Shown: piece by piece, positions 9,020 through 18,296 of the stretch
Position numbering within the stretch: the stretch's first letter is position 1
Layout: each line of letters starts with the position of its first letter
Source: Halobacteriales archaeon QH_6_64_20
Lineage (GTDB): Archaea; Halobacteriota; Halobacteria; Halobacteriales; Halococcaceae
DNA length: 62,964 bases
Reading direction: 5' to 3'
NCBI GenBank assembly: GCA_003021235.1
Contig: PXQR01000055.1
Location: forward strand, 1 to 62,964
Position numbers and translations under genes: made by a program
The notes under the pieces: generated by a model
Told to the model about the DNA's origin: nothing
Databases searched by the model: none
Seen by the model: only the letters and a program-made list of their open reading frames with translations

Positions 9020-9697
9020 ATGGTGGGAACAGTCGCCGAAGTGGAAGTACCCGTCGAGGAGTTCGCACTGCACGAGACGTCGACCGAACTCGGTGCCGTC
9101 GGCTTCGAGGTCGAGCGAGTCGTCGCCCACGATCCGGACCACGTCATTCCGTTCGTCTGGGTGAGCGGTGAAGACGCCAACGAAGAGGCGATCGAAGCGG
9201 CGCTCGACGCCGATCCCAGCGTCCAGTCGTTCGAGTCGCTCGCGGCGTTCAACGACGAGTGGCTCTACCGGATGGACTGGGGAAATCACGTCGAAACGCT
9301 GGTACGGGTTCTCGTCGAGGAGGACGGTACCGTGATGGCCGCGTCGGGCCGGGACGAAACGTGGAACCTCAGGGTGCTCTTTCCCGAACGCGACGGGCTC
9401 TCGCGTACGCACGAGTACTGCGAGGACGCCGGGCTGACCTGGGACGTCAAACGGATCTACCGGCTCGACGAGGGTCGACAGGGCCGCTACGGGCTGACCG
9501 ACAAGCAACAGGACACGCTCACCGAGGCCTTCGAGCGCGGCTACTACGAGATTCCCCGGGGGACGGCCGCGAAGGACCTCGCCGACGGATTGGGAGTCTC
9601 CCACCAGGCGCTCTCCGAACAGCTTCGTCGGGCACACGGCAATCTCGTGAAGAACGCGATCGTCATCGGCCGCGGTGCCGACCCCGAAGAGGACTGA
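9020..9697 (+). CDS. Bacterio-opsin-activator-type HTH transcription regulator
   Basis: The 225-residue protein has an N-terminal sensor half typical of haloarchaeal bat-like regulators (TSTELGAVGFEVERVV, VRVLVEEDGTVMAASG). The C-terminal HTH_10 domain reads LTDKQQDTLTEAFERGYYEIPRG, then LADGLGVSHQALSEQLRRAH. Such proteins bind promoters and respond to unknown small-molecule or redox cues. CTATATG at 8988-8994 lies 29 bases upstream of the chosen ATG. It is divergent from the Nmad3-like gene, so it may control it; that is inference. Confidence 0.88.
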   Translation: MVGTVAEVEVPVEEFALHETSTELGAVGFEVERVVAHDPDHVIPFVWVSGEDANEEAIEAALDADPSVQSFESLAAFNDEWLYRMDWGNHVETLVRVLVEEDGTVMAASGRDETWNLRVLFPERDGLSRTHEYCEDAGLTWDVKRIYRLDEGRQGRYGLTDKQQDTLTEAFERGYYEIPRGTAAKDLADGLGVSHQALSEQLRRAHGNLVKNAIVIGRGADPEED

Positions 9698-9794
9698 GGC
9701 CGAATCGACGCCGATGCGAAGCCGAGTTGGCGTTGACTCGGCCTCGAACCGACATCGGGCGAAACTACTATTTATCGGAGAACAACCGTCGAAC

Positions 9795-10189
9795 ATGGCA
9801 GGGTACGACGAGTACCTCCGGTCGACGGGCACGATCAGGCTCGTCGGTTTCCTCCTCGCGTCGCTCGCCTTCGTCCCGGCGATCGCGTTCGGAGCGCTCG
9901 GCGACTCCGGCAGGTTCGCCGGCGGCGTGGCCGTCGGCGCGACGGTCGTCGGCTCGCTCTCACTGGTGGCGCTGATCGGGGCTGCCGTCCGACGGCGACG
10001 GATCGGAGACGAGGCGATCGGGACGGCGAGGAAAGCGGTGATGTCTGGGCGCTGATCCCGACCCGGCAGTACAACGGGCCGTACGCCGAGTCGGGCGCGT
10101 CGACTCGAGGCGAGCAGGAGGAAGCCCTCCGCGAGACGAAAGAGCGGGCGGACGAGACCGAACGATACCGCCGAAAGCGCTCGAAGTGA
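9795..10189 (+). pseudogene. Small membrane protein, frameshifted near its middle
   Basis: The first frame begins MAGYDEYLRSTGTIRLVGF, has two hydrophobic segments and stops at 10055. A second frame, starting around 10010-10030, encodes DVWALIPTRQYNGPYAESG and a charged C-terminal helix ending at 10189. The acidic codon use and hydrophilic tail look like the proper continuation of the membrane domain. The likely intact product is ~130 residues. A TATA box (CTATTTAT at 9768-9775) sits 24 bases before the ATG. If the frameshift is not real, the product is an 86-residue membrane protein. Function unknown. Confidence 0.6.
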
Positions 10190-10309
10190 CTTCCCGTCGC
10201 TCGCCGCTCGTCGGTCGGTACGACCCGCCCCCCGTCCCTGTTCCGCGTTCTCCGCGCCGACTGTCGATCGTTGATCGTCGATCGAGCGGCCGCCCGTTCG
10301 AGGGGCGAC

Positions 10310-12079
10310 TCAGTCGCGTTTCACGCCGGGGTTGGTGACCGCGCCGTTCGCCGCCGAGTCGAAAGCGAGCCCGTACTTCGCGAGCACACCCGAATCGTAG
10401 TTCGGCTCCGGCGCGCTCCAATCGGCAAGTCGCTCCTCGATCTCCTCGTCGGTGAGATCGACGTTCATCGAACGTTCGGCGATGTCGATCTCGATCCGGT
10501 CACCGTCCTCGATGGCGGCGATCGGTCCGCCGGCGAAGGCTTCGGGCGCGACGTGACCGATCATCGGCCCGCGCGTCGCGCCGGAAAACCGCCCGTCGGT
10601 CAGCAAGGCGACGTCGTCTTCGTGGCCCTGGCCCACCACGGCGGCAGTGACTCCCAACATCTCGCGCATCCCCGGCCCGCCCTGGGGCCCCTCGTTGCGG
10701 ATCGCGATCACGTCGCCCGACTCGATCGCCCCTTCCTGGACGAACTCCATTGCACGCTCCTCGTTTTCGAACACGCGGGCCGGCCCCTCGTGATAGAAGT
10801 TGTCCTCGCCCGTTACTTTGAGCACGGCACCGTCGGGAGCTACGTTCCCGGTCAGGATCTTGATCGCGCCCTCCTCGTGAAGCGGCTCCTCGACCGTGTA
10901 GAGGAAGTCGGCGTCGATCTCCTCGTCGGCGGGCAGGTCGAGTTCCTCTAGCTCCTCCGCGATCGTCCGGCCGGTGATCGTCATCGCGTCGCCGTGCATG
11001 TATCCGCCTTCGACCAGCCGGCGGATCACGACCGGGACGCCGCCGACCTGGTGGAGATCGCGCATCACACGCGTCCCGCCGGGCTGGAGATCCGCGATCT
11101 TCGGCGTGCGTGCGGAGATCTCGTCGAACTCCTCGATCGAGAGGTCGATGCCGGCCTCGGCGGCGAGCGCAAGCAGGTGCAACACGCCGTTGGTCGACCC
11201 CCCCAGGGCGACCTGGAGGGTAATCGCGTTCTCGAAGCTCTCCTTCGAGAGGATCTCGGAGGGTTTCAGGCCCGCATCGACCGCATCGAGGACCAACTCG
11301 CCCGCGCGTTCGGCGACCGCGTAGCGCCCTTCGCTTTCGGCGAGCGGGCCGGCGCTCCCGAGCGGCGCGAAGCCGATCGCCTCACTGATCGAGGCCATCG
11401 TGTTCGCCGTGAACATCCCGCCACACGAACCCGCGCCGGGACAGGCCGCCCGTTCGAGTTCGTCGAGTTCCTCCCGACTCATCTCGCCGCGGGCGTAGGT
11501 ACCGACCCCCTCGAAGACGTTCTGGACGGTGACGTCTCGACCCTCGTGTTCGCCCGGCAGGATCGACCCGCCGTAGAGAAACACCGTCGGCAGGTCCGTG
11601 CGGACGGCGGCCATCATCATCCCCGGGAGGTTCTTGTCACAGCCGGCGACGGTCACCAAGGCATCGAGGCGCTCGCCGAAGGCTACCAGCTCTACCGAGT
11701 CGGCGATCACCTCTCTCGATATCAGCGAGGCCTTCATGCCCTCGGTACCCATCGAGATCGCATCCGAAATCGTGATCGTGCCGAACTCGATGGGCATGCC
11801 CCCCGCCGATTCGACGCCGTCGATCGCCGAGACGGCCACTTCGTCGAGATGGACGTTACAGGGCGTGATGTCGGCGGCGGGGTTCGCAACGCCGATCATC
11901 GGCGAGGCCAAGTCCTCGTCGTCGAAGCCCATCGCCCGGAACATCGAGCGATGAGGGGCACGCTCGGGGCCGTCGGTGACTTCGCGGCTCGGGAGGTCCT
12001 CGGGCTTCTCGCCGATCGGTCCGTCCTCGGGTCCGCCGTTGCGATCGTCCGCGGGCGGTTTCGGCTCCTGTTGGCTCAT
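10310..12079 (-). CDS. ilvD: Dihydroxy-acid dehydratase
   Basis: The 589-residue protein has the iron-sulfur ligands and family blocks in order: [52 protein letters not shown] and the C-terminal [15 protein letters not shown]. It dehydrates 2,3-dihydroxy-3-methyl(iso)valerate in branched-chain amino acid synthesis. The N-terminal ~30 residues are acidic and Pro-rich and would be dispensable. ATTAA within 12101-12110 is 26 bases from the ATG, so transcription is probably leaderless. No other ilv or leu gene is next to it. Confidence 0.96.
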   Translation of the reverse strand: MSQQEPKPPADDRNGGPEDGPIGEKPEDLPSREVTDGPERAPHRSMFRAMGFDDEDLASPMIGVANPAADITPCNVHLDEVAVSAIDGVESAGGMPIEFGTITISDAISMGTEGMKASLISREVIADSVELVAFGERLDALVTVAGCDKNLPGMMMAAVRTDLPTVFLYGGSILPGEHEGRDVTVQNVFEGVGTYARGEMSREELDELERAACPGAGSCGGMFTANTMASISEAIGFAPLGSAGPLAESEGRYAVAERAGELVLDAVDAGLKPSEILSKESFENAITLQVALGGSTNGVLHLLALAAEAGIDLSIEEFDEISARTPKIADLQPGGTRVMRDLHQVGGVPVVIRRLVEGGYMHGDAMTITGRTIAEELEELDLPADEEIDADFLYTVEEPLHEEGAIKILTGNVAPDGAVLKVTGEDNFYHEGPARVFENEERAMEFVQEGAIESGDVIAIRNEGPQGGPGMREMLGVTAAVVGQGHEDDVALLTDGRFSGATRGPMIGHVAPEAFAGGPIAAIEDGDRIEIDIAERSMNVDLTDEEIEERLADWSAPEPNYDSGVLAKYGLAFDSAANGAVTNPGVKRD

Positions 12080-12332
12080 GAACGTGGCACATTCCCTGAC
12101 GGCTTAATTGCTCGCCTCGGACGTCGACTACTGGACAGCTCCGACACGCTGGTACCGGCCCGACCCGACCTGTCATCGGCGAACCGACCACCGGTTTCGA
12201 GGTCGGTCACGTCGGCGGGTTCCGGCGGATCGAAGACCGGATTCCGGCGATAGCGTGCTCGAAACGCCCTGTCACGAACGCCGGTCGGATTCCGAACACG
12301 TTTTTTACCGGGGCCGCGCCAGGCCGTATACG

Positions 12333-13511
12333 ATGGAGAGAACGGTCGCCGTCGCGTACTACCCCGAGGGTGCGGGCCACGCGACCCGGATGCTCGCGGT
12401 GGCGAAGGCGCTCGAAGCCCGTGGAACGGGGATTGCTCTCGCCGGCGGCGGGCCGGGCGCCGAATACGTCGAGCACAACGGCTACGAGCAGTTCACCCCC
12501 ACGCCGGTCGAGTTCATCGCCGACTACCAGGGCCGAGCGAGCGTCCCATCGGGCGGGAACGGCGAGGGCAAACGGGGCGACGGCTGGAGCGCCGGAAGCG
12601 ACGAGCGTGTTAGGAGCGACGATAGCAATGCGGGAACCGTCGGCACGACGGCGATGGCCGGCGGGAGGGTAACCGCCGACGGCTGGACAGCACTGGTTGA
12701 CGGTGAACTCGGGCGCTTCGGCGGCCGACGGGTCGGCGTCGCCGAGGAGACCGGGTCGCTCGCGCGCGTGCTCACGCGCAGTCTCCCCCACAGCGCAGAA
12801 CGCGTGTACGATTACGCCGGTTGGCTGCGCGACCTGCGCCCGGACGCGATCGTGACCGACGACATGTTCGCGGCGATGGCCGCGCCGCTCACGGACACAC
12901 GGCTTTTCGTGCTTACACACAACGCTTCGTCGTACTACGACGCGGTTATCGAACGGATCTTCACCTGGTTGCTCAACCGCTATCAGCTACGCGCCGCCGG
13001 TGCCTTCCTGTATCCCGCGATATGGCCGCACGATCCCGGCGATCCTCCAGGCGTGACCCGCGTCCCGCCGGTGGCGCTCGAACCCACGGGAGTGGAACGA
13101 GTCGCGGAGGACGTCGGCGTACTGCTCGTTCCGAGTACCTACTCGACCGGGTTCGACGAACTCGCCGGGGCACTGCGTGCACACGGACGAACGGTCACCC
13201 TCGTCGGCGACGGCGAATGGGAGTGCGTGTCGGCGATGTTGCCCTACGTTCGCGCGGCCGATACCGTGGTCTGTTCGGGCTACTCGACGGTCATGGAGGC
13301 GGCCGTCGGCGGGACGCCGTGTGTGATCTGGCCCTTCACCGACGAACAACACGGGTTTACCAGGGTCATCGAACGCACCGGCGTTCCCGGCTTCCAGGTC
13401 GAACACTCGATTCCTCACGTGCTCCGAGCGGTGCGCCAGCCACCCGAAGCTCCGCGCTACGAGAACGGTGCTACGCGGGTGGCGGGCTTCGTCGGCGACC
13501 GACTCGACTGA
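12333..13511 (+). CDS. Glycosyltransferase of the MurG-like (GT-B) type
   Basis: The 392-residue protein opens with MERTVAVAYYPEGAGHATR, the Gly-rich acceptor loop of GT-B glycosyltransferases. The C-terminal donor domain has VVCSGYSTVMEAAVGGTPCVIWPFTDEQ, the sugar-nucleotide-binding region. A Gly/Ser/Asn-rich insertion occupies ~70-115. It probably transfers a sugar to a lipid or glycan carrier; the substrate is unknown. A TTTTTTA box at 12302-12308 is 28 bases upstream of the ATG. It is followed at 125 bases by the RFAP synthase remnant. Confidence 0.8.
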   Translation: MERTVAVAYYPEGAGHATRMLAVAKALEARGTGIALAGGGPGAEYVEHNGYEQFTPTPVEFIADYQGRASVPSGGNGEGKRGDGWSAGSDERVRSDDSNAGTVGTTAMAGGRVTADGWTALVDGELGRFGGRRVGVAEETGSLARVLTRSLPHSAERVYDYAGWLRDLRPDAIVTDDMFAAMAAPLTDTRLFVLTHNASSYYDAVIERIFTWLLNRYQLRAAGAFLYPAIWPHDPGDPPGVTRVPPVALEPTGVERVAEDVGVLLVPSTYSTGFDELAGALRAHGRTVTLVGDGEWECVSAMLPYVRAADTVVCSGYSTVMEAAVGGTPCVIWPFTDEQHGFTRVIERTGVPGFQVEHSIPHVLRAVRQPPEAPRYENGATRVAGFVGDRLD

Positions 13512-13636
13512 TGCCGGCTCGTTCGACAGTCGATTTCCGACTTCCGAGTTCCGACTTCCGGCTCGTGCGAGCGCGGATCGCGCTCCGAGCACCGATTCCG
13601 AAACCGCCTTGCGGCGGTCGGTCGTAGCCCACGTTG

Positions 13637-14576
13637 ATGGCACGCGCGCGGGTCACGGCCGGCGCTCGCTTGCACTTCGGCTTCTGTAACCGTCATCGAG
13701 GCCGAACCTGCCGGCGAGGTCGAGGCGATCGGCGGAACCGATAGGAACGATGGGAGCGATGGAGACATCGAACCTGCCGCCCGCAGAGCGGTTTCGCTAT
13801 TAGGAGTCTCAGGAGCGACCGTGACTCTCGTCGAGGGCTACCCGCGTCACGTCGGGCTCGGGAGCGGTACCCAGTTCGCACTTGCGACCTACGCTGCGGT
13901 CGCCCGCGCGCACGGCCGCGAGCCGCGGGTCAGAGAGCACGCCCCGGAGCTCGGGCGAGGCGGGCGAAGCGGCGTCGGCGTCGGCGTCTTCGAGGAGGGG
14001 GGTTTTTGTCTCGACGTCGGCCACCCAGCAGAACGGTTCACAGCGGAACGCCCGGTCGACGGTGCCTGGAGCGTGCCACCGGCCGGCGCGCGCCACGAGA
14101 TACCGCCGGACTGGCGCTTCGTCGTCGCCGTCCCTGGGATCGAACCGGGCAAGAGCGGCGAGGAGGAGGACGCAGGGATGCGCGCGACAGTCGAGCAGGC
14201 GGACCCGCAGATCGCCGACGAGATCTCGCAGGTCGTCACCGGGCGACTACTACCGGCGGTCGCCGAGGGAACTCACGAGGAGTTCGGGAGCGCCGTCCGC
14301 GAGATCGGCCGCTTGAACGGTGCATGGTACGCGAACGAGCAGGGCGGGACCTACCGGCCGCCGCTCGGCGCAGTCCTCGAACGCATGAACGCGAGTCCCG
14401 CCATCTCGGGGGCCGGCCAGTCCTCGTGGGGGCCTACGGTCTACGGCGTTACGACCGCCGCGCGCGCCGAGCGGGGAGCGGCCGCGACGCGCGACGCGCT
14501 CGACGAGGCGGGCGTCGGGGGCGGGGTGTCCGTCCGGCGGCCGGCCAACGTGGGGGCGCGGATCGAGACGGTGTAG
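13637..14576 (+). pseudogene. Beta-RFAP synthase (methanopterin-type cofactor pathway), internal deletion with frame change
   Basis: The frame starting at 13637 gives MARARVTAGARLHFGFCN, the conserved start of beta-ribofuranosylaminobenzene 5'-phosphate synthase. Immediately after, the frame must change (13688-13691) to continue as TVIEAEPAGEVEAIGG, then VTLVEGYPRHVGLGSGTQ, the GHMP-kinase-like glycine loop, and on to GGTYRPPLGAVLERM, GQSSWGPTVYG at the end. Around 20 residues normally between FGFxN and the IEAEP block (the LSLA...ERLYG segment) are missing. The enzyme would make the first committed intermediate of the tetrahydromethanopterin branch. A downstream ATG at 13821 would lack the active-site N-terminus. 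Confidence 0.78.
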
Positions 14577-14690
14577 ACACGGCGAGCGTAGCGATGGCCG
14601 CGGTGGGTGTGAGCGTGCGTACGTCGGACACGGCTCAGCAGGAGCGAGGGGACCCCGAACTGTAAATAGGGAGATCGGACCAGTCGCCTC

Positions 14691-15524
14691 ATGGATCGCG
14701 TCCCGTTCGGGGTACAACGCCTCGACGCGACGGTCGGCGGGGGAGCGCCTGTCGGGAGCGTCGTGCTCGTGGCCGGCGAGGCCGGAGCCGGTGCCCGCGA
14801 GTTCCTGTATACGAGCGCCGTGCTCTGCGGACTCGCTCGGGGGGACGCCGACCTGTTCGAACTGCACTACGGCGCGCTCGCCCCGGAAGCGAGCCTGCCC
14901 GAGGCGATCCACTACCTGTCCTTTACCGCCGACGAGGCCCAGCTACGCCGCGAGATCGGGCTGGTGATCGACGAGGAGATCGCTACCACGGGTCTCGACG
15001 CCGTCTCCTTTCACGACCTCTCGCGGGCGTACTTCGGGTCGAGCCCGGTACCCGTCGAGTGGTACGCCGACCGGACGACGAACATCGAGAACCTGGGGAC
15101 CGTCCACGGCCGCGAGGACGTCCTCGAAGCGCTGGCCGACCGGCTCGACGCCTGTGCGCCCGGAAGTCTCGTCACGATCGACTCGCTGACCGACCTGCTC
15201 GCCACCGCCGAGGACCGGACCCTGGCGGATATCGTCTTACTCGTCCGGGGACTCACGAAGGCGGCGACCGCGTGGGACGGTCTCGTCCTGGTACACGTCA
15301 ACCGGGAGGCGCTTACCGAGCACCAGTACGGCTTGCTCACCGACGCCGTCTCGGGAACGATGGAGTTTTCTTGGGAATCGGGCGGGAGCAGCCGTGCTCG
15401 GACGATGATCGTCAAGCACTTCCGGGGCGTGCTCCCGCGGATCGAAGCCGAGGACATCGTCCGCTTCGAGACCGATATCGGCCCGACCGGCTTCGACATC
15501 AGCGACGTCCGGAAGATCCGGTGA
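14691..15524 (+). CDS. HTR-like protein, RecA/KaiC-superfamily relative
   Basis: The 277-residue protein has the RecA/KaiC layout: MDRVPFGVQRLDATVGGGAP, a P-loop position reading GEAGAGARE, the Walker B-like hydrophobic strand LVTIDSLTDLL and VLVHVNREAL. The Walker A Lys-Thr/Ser pair is replaced by Ala-Arg-Glu, so ATP binding is doubtful. Haloarchaeal proteins of this kind are called HTR-like; their role, perhaps in signal transduction, is not established. TGTAAATAG at 14661-14669 is 26 bases upstream. It is followed by a small membrane protein gene. Confidence 0.8.
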   Translation: MDRVPFGVQRLDATVGGGAPVGSVVLVAGEAGAGAREFLYTSAVLCGLARGDADLFELHYGALAPEASLPEAIHYLSFTADEAQLRREIGLVIDEEIATTGLDAVSFHDLSRAYFGSSPVPVEWYADRTTNIENLGTVHGREDVLEALADRLDACAPGSLVTIDSLTDLLATAEDRTLADIVLLVRGLTKAATAWDGLVLVHVNREALTEHQYGLLTDAVSGTMEFSWESGGSSRARTMIVKHFRGVLPRIEAEDIVRFETDIGPTGFDISDVRKIR

Positions 15525-15657
15525 CGGCTTCCCGCGGATTCGAGCGCTACGCCGTTACGTTCGAGTCCCGGTCGAGACGCACGCACGGAGTGTGTGGTCG
15601 CCGATGTCGTCCACAACGGCCATACGACTTATTCGTAGCCGTGTCCAAGGCTCACAC

Positions 15658-15927
15658 ATGTCCGAAGAACGAAACAACGAAACGCAAACGGGCGACCGGT
15701 CGGCGAGCGAGGATACGACTCGGTGGCTCGCGTCGGGGATCGTTCGGCTCGGGCTCGCGATCGTCGGGGTCGTCCTGTTGCTGTTCGCCGCTGGGCGGAT
15801 CGCCGGGATCGATCTGCTCGAGATGGTGCTCGAGGTTCTCACGTCCTCGATCGGCCGTTGGATTCTCCTCGCGTTCGTCGCATTAGTACTTCTCGCCGTC
15901 GCTGTCCGTGGGTTCTCCTCACGATAG
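15658..15927 (+). CDS. Small membrane protein with two transmembrane segments
   Basis: The 89-residue protein has a charged N-terminus MSEERNNETQTGDRSAS and two hydrophobic stretches (~25-47 and ~62-84). I do not recognise a family. CTTATTC near 15628 is about 28 bases upstream of the ATG at 15658. Codon use and the promoter support a real gene. Confidence 0.65.
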   Translation: MSEERNNETQTGDRSASEDTTRWLASGIVRLGLAIVGVVLLLFAAGRIAGIDLLEMVLEVLTSSIGRWILLAFVALVLLAVAVRGFSSR

Positions 15928-16007
15928 ACGCGTCGTCGAGTGCCGCCGGCCAGCCGATCCGACGAAACGAATCCGGATCAGTAGTAGCGACGGCAGTGGC
16001 CCGGCCG

Positions 16008-16217
16008 CTAATGGGCGTCAGCGAGCGCGGCGTCGATCCGATCGCCGAGCGCGCGCAACTCCTCGGCGTCGAGCGTGAGCGTCGTGGTGGTCGATAGTTC
16101 CTCGCCACCCGTCTCGATCTCGACGGCGAACCGTCCAGGCCAGACCTCGGTGACGTCGATGTTCGAGTCCCGAGTCCCGGACGCGTCGGCGTCCGACTTC
16201 CTATCCAAAGTAGACAT
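16008..16217 (-). CDS. Small acidic protein of unknown function
   Basis: The 69-residue protein (MSTLDRKSDADASG...) contains ITEVWPGRFAVEIE-like beta strands and a C-terminal helix LDAEELRALGDRIDAAL. This layout is common among short haloarchaeal proteins of unknown role. A strong TATA-like TATATATC, reverse strand at 16245-16253, sits ~31 bases upstream of the ATG, which argues for expression. Confidence 0.6.
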   Translation of the reverse strand: MSTLDRKSDADASGTRDSNIDVTEVWPGRFAVEIETGGEELSTTTTLTLDAEELRALGDRIDAALADAH

Positions 16218-16424
16218 GACTAACTACAACTCTAATCCAGAAAAGATATATAGCTGTCCCTTGAACTGGCAGGCTGTCATATTAAGTCCTTATACTATGG
16301 GCGATTGATAGCGTACCGACGTTCGAAACACGTTTTCGTTTCTTTTTATATCATAACAGTCGATGAATGTCGATCGATCGATACAGATTGGCATGGATCA
16401 ATGGGAGGTGGTGCTGAGCGAAAC

Positions 16425-16942
16425 GGCAGTGTTAAGCTGCGCAACTGTCCGCTGGACGATCGTCGTGGGCGGGAGTGAAAAGGGGCCGGCCGTTCGGCGA
16501 ACCCCGGCGTTCACAAGAGCCGTAGTACTAGTCGCAACCTCTGCAACGTCGGGTTGATGTTTCGTTTAAGCAACTAAGATCGTCGCAAACGTAATATGGC
16601 TTCCACTGAAGCGATGCTGGGGACGAAGCGTTCCGGCGGATTTCTGGTGACAGGAGATGTGAAAGCCAGCCGAACACGGCCACTGGCAGCACCCACACTT
16701 AAATTGCAGCCAGGCCGGGATGGCGCTCCTGAATCAACGGAACAAGCCGTCTGTTGGGTGCTCTTACAACCTGTTTCAAAGGTTGTGACGATCACTACGG
16801 CTCTCGTGAACGTCGGGGTTCGCCGAAAGCGAGGCGCGGAGTGCCTCGAATGGTGAACGGCGGAGCCGTGAGTCAGCGGCGGCCCGTTTCAGTCCCGCCC
16901 GTGGCGGTTGTTCGGCGGGCAATTGCGTAGCTCAACACTGCC
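16425..16942. repeat. Dispersed repeat element A with inverted ends
   Basis: The left end GGCAGTGTTAAGCTGCG (16425) and the right end, read on the other strand as GGCAGTGTTGAGCTACG (from 16942), are inverted copies. The similarity extends ~65 bases inward and includes GGGCGGGACTGAAA-like motifs. The centre (16515-16800) matches the centre of element B at 38750-39050. It contains an 86-codon frame (16596-16856) that is only partly kept in B. No target duplication is visible. The flanking bases 16218-16424 and 16943-17076 contain no gene that I can support. Confidence 0.7.
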
Positions 16943-17076
16943 ATTGTCTCAGTCGAGAGGTGTCGAGGCGACGTGCGTCGCTCGCCAACCGAGCGCTCAT
17001 AGAGCCCGCGGTGTCTACAGCTCGGGTGTTGTTACGAACCGGAGCGCTTTATCGAAGCGAACGGACAGGGCACGAC

Positions 17077-18117
17077 ATGGACTGGCGGGGACGATCGGTG
17101 CTCGGCGGCCGCGCGGCCCTGTGGCTGTCGGTCGCAGTGGCGCTGTCGTCGGTTCTCACGAGCGTGCTTACGATCGGGATCGCCGCCTCGCCCGCGCTGG
17201 TCGTCAACGTCGTCCCGACCGAAATTAGACAGACCGCCGAGTTCCTCGGCGCGCTCGTCGGTTTTTGCCTCCTGCTTTCGGTTCTCGAACTGCGGCGGGG
17301 TTTTCGGGCCGCGTGGTACGCAACGACGCTTTTCATCACGGTCGGGGGCGTGCTCGGGGCGATCCAATCGAGCGGCCTCTCGTTGCCGACAGTGGTACTA
17401 GCGCTGATCGCGCTCCCGGTCGTGCTCGGTAATCGAGGCCGTTTCGATCGGGAACTCGACCTCTCGACCGCGCAGGTCGCCGCGCTCACGGCTCTCGGAG
17501 GAGCGCTCGTCTACAGTACGGTCGGTGCGTACGCGCTCCGAGAGGAGTTCGGCGGCGTCGACGGTCTCGTCGATGCCTTCTATTTCGCGGTCGTGACGGC
17601 GAGTACGGTGGGCTATGGCGACGTCACGGCGAGCCCGAACTCGCCATCCGCACGGCTCTTTGTGGTCTCGGTCGTCGTCGTGAGCACGGCGAGTTTCGCC
17701 CTCGTGCTCGGGTCGCTTTTGGGGCCAGCGATCGAAGCTCGGCTCACCAGCGCGCTCGGGATCATGACCGACTCACAGCTCGAAGCGCTCGACGACCACG
17801 TGATCGTGCTCGGCTACGGCGACCTCACCGAACCGATCCTCGACGAGTTGGGCGATCGCAACGACCGGAGCGAGCGGACACCGTTCGTCGTCACGCCCGA
17901 GACCCCGGCCGCCGAACTGCGCGAGACCGATCGCAGCGTCTTGGTGGGGAATCCATCCGACGACGAACCCCTCCGGCGAGCGGGTATCGAGCGCGCGCGG
18001 GCGGTCGTCGCGGCGACGGAGAGCGACGCCAAGGACGCCTTCTCAGTGCTTGCCGCCTGGGAACTCAACCCCGACGTGCGGATCGTCGCCGCCGCCACCG
18101 ACCGGGAGAACGTCCCA
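17077..18117 (+). pseudogene. Two-domain K+ channel (pore plus TrkA-N), 3' half lost at a MITE
   Basis: The frame starts at an ATG 27 bases after GCTTTATC (17046-17053). It encodes about five hydrophobic segments, then the pore loop with selectivity filter TASTVGYGDVTA, a final transmembrane helix, and a TrkA-N/RCK Rossmann domain (DDHVIVLGYGDLTEPIL). At VAAATDRENVP (18117) the sequence enters a MITE. Beyond the MITE the rest of the RCK domain is absent; the frame runs on through unrelated DNA to 18432. It would have been a regulated potassium channel. Truncated RCK domains usually abolish gating control, so I call it a pseudogene, though the pore part could still be made. Confidence 0.85.
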
Positions 18118-18256
18118 CGCTCTTGTGTAGACTGGCGGAACAGCATGCTAACAATGAACGCACTATGTCGAGAGACAGGCGCTACGTCACGAATACAGCT
18201 TACTCAGGAGCTGAATCGCTCGTCATCTCGCGGTTCCGCTGTACTACACAAGAGCG
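18118..18256. mobile_element. 139-bp MITE with CGCTCTTGTGTAG ends
   Basis: Terminal inverted repeats begin CGCTCTTGTGTAG at both ends; the left one continues ACTGGCGGAACAGC and the right one TACAGCGGAACCGC on the other strand. The element is the same length (139 bp) and almost the same sequence as the outer element at 43003-43364 once the insertion there is removed. It encodes nothing. The eight bases on each side (18110-18117 and 18257-18264) do not match, unlike the copy at 43003. So one flank has been lost or recombined, together with the 3' half of the channel gene. Confidence 0.88.
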
Positions 18257-18296
18257 TCGAGCGTTGTGTCGAATCGGCCGGCGATCGGTCCCATGG

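Noticed and set aside
8004..9164. 386-codon open frame on the forward strand
   Set aside because: It is antisense to the Nmad3-like gene, has no family resemblance, and its residues look like the third-frame shadow common in GC-rich DNA.
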